Below are positions 56,733 through 64,000 of a DNA stretch of 64,000 nucleotides, one piece after another. The translations under genes were made by a program, and so were the position numbers. The DNA is taken from assembly GCA_905160935.1 (NCBI GenBank), contig CAJHZI010000563.1, positions 811,001-875,000 of the forward strand, in the 5' to 3' direction. The notes beneath the pieces were generated by a model. The model saw only the letters and a list, made by a program, of their open reading frames with translations. It was not told the origin of the DNA and did no database searches. The stretch comes from Enchytraeus crypticus (Eukaryota; Annelida; Clitellata; Enchytraeida; Enchytraeidae). How positions within the stretch are numbered: position 1 is the first letter of the stretch; each line of letters starts with the position of its first letter.

Positions 56733-56853
56733 CGTGTGAGGTCGTCTCTGACATCATCCTTGGATGAGGAAGCGGACGTTAAACCTTTATTATTTTTTTA
56801 AATTATTATTATTATTATTACTGTTATTGTTATTATTATTATTACTTTTACCC
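56733..56853 (+). mobile_element. LINE-2w 3' tail, sense
   Basis: GTGAGGTCGTCTCTGACATC, ATCCTTGGATGAGGAAGCGG, ACGTTAAACCTTTATTATT, then interrupted (TTA)n to about 56853. Confidence 0.85.
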
Positions 56854-56909
56854 CGGTGTAAAGAACCTGGGGTTTGATAAAAACGATTCAAGCAATACGT
56901 GCAGAATCG

Positions 56910-57215
56910 CCGCCCGGCTACTCGAGGTCATCAATCGGCTTAAAAGAATTGTTGAAGCAGACTGCATGAAATCTTTGCAAAGTCATGGAAAGCCTTTGCC
57001 AAAGAAAAGATGCCTCTCGCTTATCGCCGGTTTGCTCTGTGATAAGTCTGCCTATGCCATTAATAAAGTCAACTCCTTCGGGATTCATGGGGCCCATGGC
57101 TTCAATGGCCACCGGAAAAACTTCATATCCTGAGGACAGATCAGGGTATTTATCCAACTTCCTAGAGGCAGCATGAACAGCAGCTCCACCGGCTGTGACT
57201 GAAGTCGTATTCAGG
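56910..57215 (-). pseudogene. LINE-6w reverse transcriptase C-terminal fragment
   Basis: The minus strand is open for about 95 codons: TTSVTAGGAAVHAASRKLDK, YPDLSSGYEVFPVAIEAMGP, MNPEGVDFINGIGRLITEQT, GDKREASFLWQRLSMTLQRF, HAVCFNNSF, ending with the TAG stop at 56918-56920. The pattern PVAIExxGPxxxxxxxFxxxLGRRxxxxxGDxRExxFLxQRLSxAxQRxNA is known from the C-terminus of reverse-transcriptase-type proteins abundant in corals and other invertebrates. It lies beside (TTA)n arrays on both sides. GC content is high for the window. Confidence 0.6.
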
Positions 57216-57219
57216 TAGG

Positions 57220-57255
57220 AGTTATTATTATTATTATTATTGTTATTGCTTGTAG
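57220..57255. repeat. (ATT)n microsatellite
   Basis: GTTATTATTATTATTATTAT then TGTTATTGC, on the 5' side (minus sense) of the LINE-6w fragment. Confidence 0.85.
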
Positions 57256-57469
57256 AATATGCTATTATTATGATATTGTAAATTAATTTCTGGAGCCCTG
57301 GCTCTCACCAATGATTGAACCTTAAATATTGAAGTAATAATTAGTCAGCCAAACATATTCTGCTAAGATGCACAATATAATTGCGCACTTCAGTTGCAGT
57401 TGTATATTGAGAGTAGTACAATACACAAAAAACTATATCTTAATATGTTTGATTGATGTTATATTTCTT

Positions 57470-57592
57470 TTTCAAATTTTATTTTATATTATTTTGCTTT
57501 CAATTCAATTTGAATATTTCCGTTGTCTTGTTTTCATTGTGTATGGAATGTGCTTGTTTGGATCAAATAAGCATATTTCACTCTCTCTTACT
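57470..57592 (+). mobile_element. rep-G 3' end, second copy
   Basis: TTTCAAATTTTATTTTATAT, TATTTTGCTTTCAATTC, AATTTGAATATTTCCG, CTTGTTTTCATTGTGTATGG, GGATCAAATAAGCATATTTC, aligned with 42.63-42.76 kb. Confidence 0.55.
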
Positions 57593-57599
57593 TTCAGTA

Positions 57600-57940
57600 A
57601 GGTTATTTTACATTCGTTAAATAGTGTAATGACCTTTTATTTTTTGTTAACTATCTTTTCGGTTTTAATTTTCCAGATAGTGCACGCCAGTTGTTACCAA
57701 ACAGTTTATTGCCTCTGACTTAATTCCATATCTTTGGATTAATTTTGCAGATATTAAATTTGCAATGTTAGTTGAATGTTTTCTGTTTATGTCTCTAGGC
57801 AGTGTTGTATTTTCACATGTTTCTAACGAGGCTTCATTACTTGTTGTTAGCGGTGCTTTCCATCCTTTGGAAAATTCCAAAGAATTGTTGAGATATTTGA
57901 TAGCTAATTTCATGATAGAAAACTGAGAGAGACAGACAGG
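57600..57940 (-). other. Unassigned, open minus-strand stretch
   Basis: The minus strand is open over about 80 codons (57665-57910) with a non-repetitive, mixed-composition peptide (KGWKAPLTTSNEASLETCEN). Not recognised, no splice sites judged convincing. Possibly a decayed gene or element. Confidence 0.2.
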
Positions 57941-57942
57941 GA

Positions 57943-58005
57943 GATATATATATAGAGAGAGAGAGAGGGAGAGAGAGAGCGAGAAAGATAGAGAGATAGA
58001 GATAG
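57943..58005. repeat. (GA)n microsatellite, interrupted
   Basis: ATATATATAGAGAGAGAGAG and then AGAGAGAGCGAGAAAGATAG; no LINE-1w or SR-B terminus is visible. Confidence 0.9.
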
Positions 58006-58149
58006 TATTATCACTGTATCGACCATATAATTGTATTATAAGCTTGCTTAAGATTATGGCTTTCAAACTCGTGTCAAGTTGTGAAATTTTTGAAGAAAGT
58101 AAACATTAATTAGCCCCCCCTCCATCAGACCAAAACTTGACTAACTCTA

Positions 58150-58290
58150 AATAATTTTTCAGACGTTAAATATAAAAAATTAGTCAATTGATTCCGTCAG
58201 GTCGATCAAAACATCCGGTTTGACGTCCCTGACATTGCCTTATGGTGAGGAACCGGACGTTAAATTCTTATTGATTGATTGACTGCCTCC
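58150..58290 (+). mobile_element. LINE-2w-like tail variant with (TTGA)n
   Basis: TTTGACGTCCCTGACATTGC, CTTATGGTGAGGAACCGGAC, GTTAAATTC, TTATTGATTGATTGACTG. Same core as LINE-2w and tSINE-1, with a TTGA tail; sister of 12122-12200. Confidence 0.7.
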
Positions 58291-58294
58291 TCTT

Positions 58295-59180
58295 ATTTGA
58301 CTAAAGGATGTCAACTTCTTCATTTAAATACGTTCTCATGATTTACTTATCCCAACACAAATCTACATATAGTCTACATGATGATTATCTTATTGTATGT
58401 AGCATCTGGTCTGGAAATTGTTTACTTCTGATGAAAGTTTTCAACTGATCACCTGCAACTGTTTTAATCCACAATTACTTGCAGTTTTCAATCTATCTCA
58501 TTGAAAGTATGGCATTCACTGTATCAAATTGAAATTAAAATGAATTTTCTGGATTTTTATATCTTTACATTTCACAATGACTAATTAACAACGCAAACGT
58601 CCAAGACACAGTGTTTCTTTTAAAATAATTATTTTACTTTCTATTATAACTTTTCGAATACAATTTGGCTAATGTTTAACATTATTGTAAAACACATACA
58701 TGTTGAAAATGTGGCACGTTCATCAGAAATAATAGATTTCTAAAAATACTAGTAGCAAACCATGTTACATAGCCTCATTTTAGGAAAAACAGAAGATACG
58801 ATAAATAAATATGGTCTACGTGAAGTTGGAAGCGGGTATAATAGTTTCAGAAAAAAATTCTGTTTTGAAAATTAATCTCAAAATTACTAATAAATAAGTC
58901 ATGAAAGATTCATATTCAAGATTTCGCTAGTCAACCACAACAGTGACATAGTCAACGCAAACTGTAACTTCTAATCTTTCAACAGATGTCGCTATCTATC
59001 ACATCGATCACTGGTAAAAATTACTTAATGAAAATAAATTGAATTGTTTTTGCCATAAATTCTCTATATCACGTCAGAGCTTCTAGGACAATATGAGCGA
59101 ATATATAGACGATAATAATAATTTACCAAAAAGCTAGTAACTGCTCTTTAATTAATATGATTTCCTCCAATTGAGCACTT
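58295..59180. other. AT-rich DNA, nothing recognised
   Basis: No shared repeat or convincing frame. Confidence 0.4.
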
Positions 59181-59181
59181 T

Positions 59182-59237
59182 AACCTTAATAAGACTAATA
59201 CTGCATTTAACCTTAATAAGACTAATATTGCATTACT
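59182..59237. repeat. 28-bp direct duplication
   Basis: ACCTTAATAAGACTAATACTGCATTTA occurs twice with one change (ATATTGCATTAC in the second). Confidence 0.85.
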
Positions 59238-59412
59238 GGTTGTCTGTCAGTTTAAAATCAGTTTCATATTCTAAATCTGAGGTTCTTGTTCAAATTTACA
59301 TGTCAATAATAATCCTTTTTGTTCGTATCTCCATTTGGAAGACATATATACATTTATATTTAACTTATTTTTCTGTAGTTTATTGCAACACAGTTCAGTT
59401 CTTCCTGATATT

Positions 59413-59418
59413 TTTATT
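59413..59418 (-). terminator. Possible polyadenylation signal of the 260-residue gene
   Basis: AATAAA on the minus strand about 285 bp after the stop codon of the gene at 59702-60484. Such hexamers are frequent in AT-rich DNA, so this is only plausible. Confidence 0.3.
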
Positions 59419-59701
59419 GCAGTATTTACTACTAATTTAGTCTCAAGACGAAACCGTAATGTATTGATATTGGGTAGTTATTTTAAATAAGTTATTTGAT
59501 GGTAACAGACACTGCAATATCTCATTTTTTTAAACACAACATGATATATGAATAGTAAATACTTATTTTACATGTATCTCTTTGTTCAAGCGTTACGTCT
59601 TAACTGCAACGGATTCCGTCTGTCTTTCGGTCCAATCGATGTTAGCGGACTAGCAGACGAACAGGACGACGATAGCAATCCAGCTCTGGGACTGGAGGCG
59701 A

Positions 59702-60484
59702 TCAGTTGGAGACGGGGAAGCCCTGAAGCAGGGTCATGAGCCCCAGACACACGGCGCCCAGAGAGGTGATGATCAGAGGGGTGGACTTACTCAACGAGGT
59801 GGCCGAGGATTTCTTGGTCGTCGTCGGGGCAATAGTCACGTTTTCTGCTGGTGTGTCTGTTCTCAGAGCCCAGTCATACTTCTTGCCTCCATCTGTCCCC
59901 TCTTCCATCCTCTGCATGAGTTTTCTAAAGCTCACAATTTCATCATGTGTCAGTGGTATAAATTCCTCTTCCTCATCTTCTTCATAATCTTCTACCTTTC
60001 TTCCCACCAGATTCTTAGTCATTGCCTTTCTGTCCTTTCCTTTGTTATTTCCATTGCTCGAGCTAAATACTTTCTTCTTTCTCTCACTCATTTCACCGGT
60101 AACCTTGTTGTTCGTGGTTATGTCTGACTCGTTTTCTTCGATTTCCACTTCTTCGTCGTCATCTTCAGCTTCCCTAGCTTTTCTATCGACTCTTAAATCT
60201 GCCTCCCTATCAGTTGAAGACACCTTTGCAATTGTGTGTTTCATTTTCTTTACTTCCTTGTTCTCTGATTCGCCCTTGACCTCACTGAACTGAGCATCGA
60301 CATCGCGGTGGGGTACATCAGCTGCTTTCTCCTTGACATTGATTTCTTCAGTTCCAGATGATTTCTGCACATCCGCGACCACCGGATCGCTGCTCACTTC
60401 ATCCGTTGCCTGCCCGGGTTGGATGGTCGAGGGGAGCACCACAAGGACTGCCAACAAGAAGGTTGCCACAAGTTGAACCTTCAT
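59702..60484 (-). CDS. Predicted secreted, acidic, C-terminally anchored protein (260 aa)
   Basis: The one convincing protein gene, on a single uninterrupted exon with A at position -3 before ATG. Residues 1-26 form a signal peptide (MKVQLVATFLLAVLVVL, cleavage likely after GQA). Residues 27-225 are hydrophilic, with acidic clusters at 107-120 (EAEDDDEEVEIEENE) and 165-174 (EDYEEDEEEE), separated by Lys/Arg-rich stretches, and a possible short helix 177-195 (PLTHDEIVSFRKLMQR). N-glycosylation sequons lie at 118 (NES) and 215 (NVT). A Ser/Thr-rich linker (220-233) precedes hydrophobic residues 236-255 and only five more residues. That ending suits a GPI-anchor signal or a tail membrane segment. 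There is a single Cys (246), inside the hydrophobic tail. No family is recognised. GC content is well above the flanks. Start and stop are clear, but upstream non-coding exons are unknown. Confidence 0.75.
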   Translation of the reverse strand: MKVQLVATFLLAVLVVLPSTIQPGQATDEVSSDPVVADVQKSSGTEEINVKEKAADVPHRDVDAQFSEVKGESENKEVKKMKHTIAKVSSTDREADLRVDRKAREAEDDDEEVEIEENESDITTNNKVTGEMSERKKKVFSSSNGNNKGKDRKAMTKNLVGRKVEDYEEDEEEEFIPLTHDEIVSFRKLMQRMEEGTDGGKKYDWALRTDTPAENVTIAPTTTKKSSATSLSKSTPLIITSLGAVCLGLMTLLQGFPVSN

Positions 60485-60485
60485 C

Positions 60486-61005
60486 TTGATCAGGGCTATC
60501 TGAAGCTTCGCTACAATCTATGATTTTCGTTAACGTATACTCCTGTGCCTAACAGTAAATGACTATCCGAATTATCGCGAAAAAATTGGAGTGGTATTCG
60601 TGTTTATTTATTGTAAAATATTTCTGCTACAGTCGTACGAAAATGAAATTTAGTAGTTGTAAAATTGCAACAAACTGTTGATCGTACTTCGATGGAATGA
60701 ATGTTGCCTAGTTACTATGATAGTGACGTCAAAACATTCGTAATTTTAATACCAAAGACCATGCAGTTGGAAATTTTAAAATTTAGTTTTCCTTCCAAAT
60801 CTCAACTTCATTTCTTATTTGATTTTATAAATTTATTATGAACTATGTAAATATTCGTTAACATTAATAATGTTAACATTTTTATTTCTTCGCTATTTAT
60901 CTCATGATATTTTAATATTCCGTAAATTTTAACAATATGTACCGCTTGTATTTTAGTCATTTAAATTAAAGAATTATTAATAACTTCATCGAACATTAAT
61001 AGAAA
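60486..61005. other. Region upstream of the 260-residue gene
   Basis: Promoter and 5' untranslated region are expected here for the minus-strand gene. No unambiguous TATA box or initiator can be picked out of the AT-rich sequence. 60790-61000 is plain AT-rich DNA. Confidence 0.4.
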
Positions 61006-61006
61006 G

Positions 61007-61162
61007 ATGTAAAGCCAAAGTTAACGTCAGTTTCATCTCTCGAAAACGATACCAGTGACAGGCAAGCCCAGGATTTGAGCCCGCACATACTGATCCGCAG
61101 TCGGACGCGTCCGGATATCTTACCGACATCGCCACTGACTTCAGCCAAAGGCGATGTCGGTA
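61007..61162 (-). mobile_element. tSINE-1 with perfect 13-bp 5' hairpin
   Basis: GTAAAGCCAAAGTTAACGTC, GTTTCATCTCTCGAAAACGA, CAGGATTTGAGCCCGCACAT, TACTGATCCGCAGTCGG. Then a 9-10 bp insertion forming the palindrome CGGACGCGTCCG (61102-61113). At the head TACCGACATCGCC (61121-61133) and GGCGATGTCGGTA (61150-61162) are exact reverse complements 16 bp apart. Confidence 0.95.
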
Positions 61163-61384
61163 CTCAACCAATGATCGATAAATGTTCACAACATTTATAT
61201 TAAACTTACCAATACATTTAAATTAAACCAGTATTTACATAACCATTTTATTTGTTTTCAACATTTAGAGAATTCTCAATAGCTTATTTTGCAATCAAAA
61301 AATGTGCAATAACCAACTTTGAAGACCTCAAATAGACGAAATTACTACAAACAAAGAGTTAACAACTCTGTTGTTAACTCTTAA

Positions 61385-61531
61385 AAAGCTAAGCTAAAGT
61401 AAAGCTAAGGCTAACGTCAGTTACCTCACTCGAAATCTATGTCAGTGACGGACGAGCCCAGGATTTGAACCCCGCACCTACTGATTCGCGGTCGAGTATC
61501 TTAACGACTTCGCCGCTGGCTCTAGCTAGTG
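61385..61531 (-). mobile_element. tSINE-1, full-length, antisense
   Basis: AAGTAAAGCTAAGGCTAACG, TCAGTTACCTCACTCGAAAT, B box complement GGATTTGAACCCC, GATTCGCGGTCGAGTATCTT, GCCGCTGGCTCTAGCTAGTG. Same orientation as the copy 220 bp upstream. Confidence 0.95.
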
Positions 61532-61542
61532 TATTTACAGTA

Positions 61543-61612
61543 GTAGTGAGTGTAGTGTAGTGCAGTGTAGTGCAGTGCAGTGTAGTTGTCGTTGTGTAGT
61601 GTCCATTACAGT
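61543..61612. repeat. TAGTG pentamer tandem
   Basis: GTAGTGTAGTGCAGTGTAGT-type units, about 12 copies, starting next to the tSINE-1 head. Confidence 0.85.
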
Positions 61613-61649
61613 TGCCTTAATAAAAATAAAGAACAAGTTTGACAAACAC

Positions 61650-61694
61650 CAGCACACACACATTCACACACACACACACACTCACACACACACA

Positions 61695-61730
<36 letters not shown>

Positions 61731-61752
61731 GTATATATATATACATATACGT

Positions 61753-61803
<51 letters not shown>
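61650..61803. repeat. (CA)n followed by (TA)n
   Basis: CACACACATTCACACACACA, CTCACACACACACATG, then about 100 bp of TA with GTATATATATATACATATAC breaks. Confidence 0.95.
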
Positions 61804-61806
<3 letters not shown>

Positions 61807-62050
61807 ACGTCACTAAAGCAAACAAAGCCCATACAGAACAGAATAAAAACGCAAACGCTCAACATAACGAATACATGAAAGAACACAAAAAAACAATACG
61901 CTGCATTTCGACACGTATGCCAATGCAATAAGCACATAACTATGGTCAATATTTAAAGTTTAAACCTCGCAGGTCGCAAATGACAAGAGCACTCAACAGT
62001 ACTCATAGGCATGATATTCGCCTTTCACTGTTGTTTGGTTTTTTATATTT
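61804..62050. other. AT-rich DNA, nothing recognised
   Basis: Nothing shared with other parts of the window. Confidence 0.4.
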
Positions 62051-62054
62051 GAGG

Positions 62055-62090
62055 TTTATTATATTTCTTTAATTAAAGAAATATAATAAA
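62055..62090. repeat. Perfect 36-bp palindrome
   Basis: The left half 62055-62072 (TTTATTATATTTCTTTAA) is the exact reverse complement of the right half with no spacer. It lies 4 bp past the stop codon of LINE-4w (62095-62097), so it could be the element's 3' hairpin or a snap-back at the insertion junction. Confidence 0.97.
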
Positions 62091-63120
62091 TGTATTAATT
62101 ATTTTTTAAATGTAGAGCATTTGCATTGAAATGAAATGCCAGCTTGTCGAAATCGCCCGCAGACAGATTTGTACATAAAAACCGTAGCATTACATTTTCA
62201 GACTTATTCAAAGATAATATGAAGGACATTCCCTTTAATGCATATAATGTACAAGTGGAATGATACCTAGAATACAACTGACATTGTTTTATTATGTTTT
62301 TGTCGTAGATATTAAGCACTTTTTGAAATGATTTAGTCCACAGACTATTTAGAATAGCTAACTCCGTTTCATTTAGAGACATAGACTTCAATGCGTAAGT
62401 TAAACATGGTAAAGCAATTTTATTTATTTATTTTATTTATTTAGATCACCAAAAAGGGTCATTCAACCCTGTACAGTTCACAAGCAATGTAAACAAATAA
62501 GTAAATGCAATAAGTGAGCACAATTTAAATGTGAACCATGGTGAACTTAAAACGAAAATATAAAGTAGAAATTAAAGAATTGAAATAAAGAAATTCAAAA
62601 TAAAGAAAATTAATGATAATAGGTAGGCATGATTATACATTTAAGATCAGTATCAGTATCAATGGTCGATGTTAGTTTCAGAGTTGCAGGCTTATTGTTA
62701 GAAGTTCCTACTTTAGCCAAAAATTGCATTTGGGGATCTATATTATATAATTTTTCCAGCATCAAACTGCACTCAAATTTGCATGCATTCAAAATATATA
62801 TCCCTAAATATTTGGTTTCGTGTGTCCAATGGAATAAACTATCTTTTAGATACAGTTTACAACATTTATTATTGTGTGTACTGCCAATCCGTAATGACGA
62901 GCATTTTTGAATGTTAATCTGCAGGTCTAAGAATTCCAGCGCATTACTACAAATATTTAACATATTTTGCATTTCACACAGAGATGGGTTTAACAATAAT
63001 AGATCATCTGCGTGCATAATTGCACTGAAAGCTACATGTATACTATTGAAATAGCATCCATGTTTTGCATATTTAGCTAGTACGACATTAACATAACTTA
63101 TCTTACATGTATGCAGTCCG
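62091..63120 (-). pseudogene. LINE-4w reverse transcriptase, interrupted by another repeat
   Basis: Minus strand, from 63120: YVNVVLAKYAKHGCYFNSIH, VAFSAIMHADDLLLLNPSLC (C motif with both Asp present, HADD), MLNICSNALEFLDLQINIQK, KCSSLRIG, FHWTHETKYLGIYILNA. After about 62640 the frame is broken by a 200-bp insertion. It resumes near 62430 as LPCLTYALKSMSLNETELAI, LNSLWTKSFQKVLNIYDKN, to a TAA at 62095. The order A-D-D, NxxK, LGxxI, LLYALE is that of LINE reverse transcriptases. The clade is not set. The two open parts have no other stops. Confidence 0.85.
62425..62640 (-). mobile_element. Repeat inserted in LINE-4w
   Basis: TTTTATTTATTTATTTTATT at the plus-left edge reads as a (TAAA)n tail on the minus strand. 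It is followed by GATCACCAAAAAGGGTCATT, CAACCCTGTACAGTTCACAA. The right boundary near 62600-62640 is uncertain. No second copy in the window. Confidence 0.6.
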
Positions 63121-63234
63121 TTGTGGAAAATCTACTAAAATAGTACTATTGATATACTAGAAAACTTAACACAATTCAATTATATAAGGCAAATTAGACT
63201 CTGAAAAAATAAGAATCTAGTGTCGACATAGTCA

Positions 63235-63492
63235 GTTAATGTCCTCGAGTTAAGACCGGATGTGGTTAAGACCACACCTGGTCTCAACCACACCCGCAGG
63301 ATAGGGTACCCGCTGACAAGTTGCCGCATGTACGTATGAGGCGACTAAGGCAGGAATTGAGGAAGGCAGAGGAGGTCCACCTCATCATGATTTTGTTCCC
63401 CCAAGACTAAATAGCAATTAATACTATATTGAACTGAGGAAGGCAACGGGAAACAACCTCAGAAGCCGTAATATTCCCAACTATGTGAATTC
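63235..63492 (+). mobile_element. SR-B copy, sense
   Basis: TGGTCTCAACCACACCCGCA, GGTACCCGCTGACAAGTTGC, CATGTACGTATGAGGCGACT, GCAGAGGAGGTCCACCTCAT, GGAAGGCAACGGGAAACAAC, CTCAGAAGCCGTAATATTCC. The 3' end (GCAGTGCACT) is missing. Confidence 0.85.
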
Positions 63493-63499
63493 CACTATA

Positions 63500-63885
63500 G
63501 ATATAATTTCCTTTTCAATTATGTTACTAAAAAGTTAGGTCTTTAAAGTCATACATAGTAGCAATGTTCTAAAACCCAGCATGATTAAATTTGTTTTTTG
63601 TATATTTAACGAAAGCATATTAGCCTTAAACCAATCTACTAATATACTAAACTCACCATATACAGTATCACAAGTCCGTCACTACACCTGACAATGGTTA
63701 TATGTCTCACTTACTAGAAGTGGGCACCCTACCTCCAGTCAGTCGTCCACCAGGTCCTCCAAGTTAGTTACTCCAGAGAGACAGAGCATTCGTACACGTA
63801 GCAAGCTGTCTAGGCTTGCAGCATGCTGCCCCACAGATCTGAAATTCTCTTCCTTCCACTCTGCGCACATCCTCAACTACTCCTG
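63500..63885. other. Unassigned DNA
   Basis: 63665-63880 is less AT-rich (CCACCAGGTCCTCC, CTTGCAGCATGCTGCCCC) without a recognisable product. A minus-strand reading with RSGAAACCK-like peptides is not clear enough to call. Confidence 0.3.
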
Positions 63886-63887
63886 AC

Positions 63888-64000
63888 TATAAGCTAATGT
63901 TAACTTCCGTTTCCTCACTCGAAGGAGATGTCAGTGACGGACGAGCCCAGGATTTGAACCCCGCATATAATGATCAGCGGTCGAGTATCTTACTGACATC
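63888..64000 (-). mobile_element. tSINE-1, cut by the window edge
   Basis: ATAAGCTAATGTTAACTTCC, GTTTCCTCACTCGAAGGAGA, GTCAGTGACGGACGAGCCCA, B box complement GGATTTGAACCCC, GATCAGCGGTCGAGTATCTT. The head lies beyond the window. Confidence 0.95.

Noticed and set aside
59736..60293. Several plus-strand frames of 60-83 codons
   Set aside because: Shadows opposite the 260-residue minus-strand gene, which alone has a signal peptide and coherent composition.

Overview
The window is nuclear DNA of an animal, most likely a marine invertebrate. It is AT-rich, has almost no long open frames, and is packed with eukaryotic retroelements: tRNA-derived SINEs with A and B boxes, 5'-truncated non-LTR retrotransposons (LINEs), (TA)n, (GA)n and (TTA)n microsatellites, and minisatellites. 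The phylum cannot be fixed from the sequence. There are no bacterial operons, ribosomal RNA genes, CRISPR arrays or functional tRNAs.

Genes are scarce. The only convincing one is a single-exon frame at 59702-60484 (minus): 260 residues, signal peptide, acidic/lysine-rich middle and a hydrophobic C-terminus, so probably secreted and membrane- or GPI-anchored. Weaker candidates are a 61-residue frame starting with a signal-peptide-like segment at 8582-8767 and possible exons at 15531-15620 and 27931-28087.

Most of the window is repeats. Family names here are local. tSINE-1 (about 135 bp, 19 or more copies) is tRNA-derived. SR-B, SR-C and SR-F are three short repeats that share a 5' module but have different 3' ends. 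LINE-1w (five main copies) ends in CAGTGCACT plus (GA)n. LINE-2w is a CR1/L2-like element ending in GGACGTTAAACC plus (TTA)n. LINE-3w (38.2-39.9 kb), LINE-4w (62.1-63.1 kb), LINE-5w (11.4 and 47.3 kb) and LINE-6w (56.9-57.2 kb) are decayed reverse transcriptase remnants. A 413-bp terminal-inverted-repeat element with telomere-like CCCTAA stretches and a probable 8-bp target duplication lies at 47.65-48.07 kb.

The main observation is modularity. tSINE-1 shares its 3' part with the LINE-2w tail. SR-B shares its 3' end, including (GA)n, with LINE-1w. SR-B, SR-C and SR-F share a 5' block. This looks like two SINE-LINE partnerships plus a set of SINEs that exchange tails.

Layout: 0-6 kb minisatellite and SR-B copies; 6-14 kb mixed SINEs, candidate small gene and LINE-5w/2w/1w fragments; 14-31 kb scattered SR-B, LINE-1w, tSINE-1 and SR-F; 31.6-32.8 kb a LINE-2w nested in another repeat; 33-38 kb minisatellite, tSINE-3, SR-F and an inverted tSINE-1 pair; 38-40 kb LINE-3w; 40-51 kb SR-C, SR-B, palindrome, TIR element and minisatellite; 51-59 kb repeats and LINE-1w/6w; 59.4-60.5 kb the gene; 61-64 kb tSINE-1, LINE-4w and SR-B.
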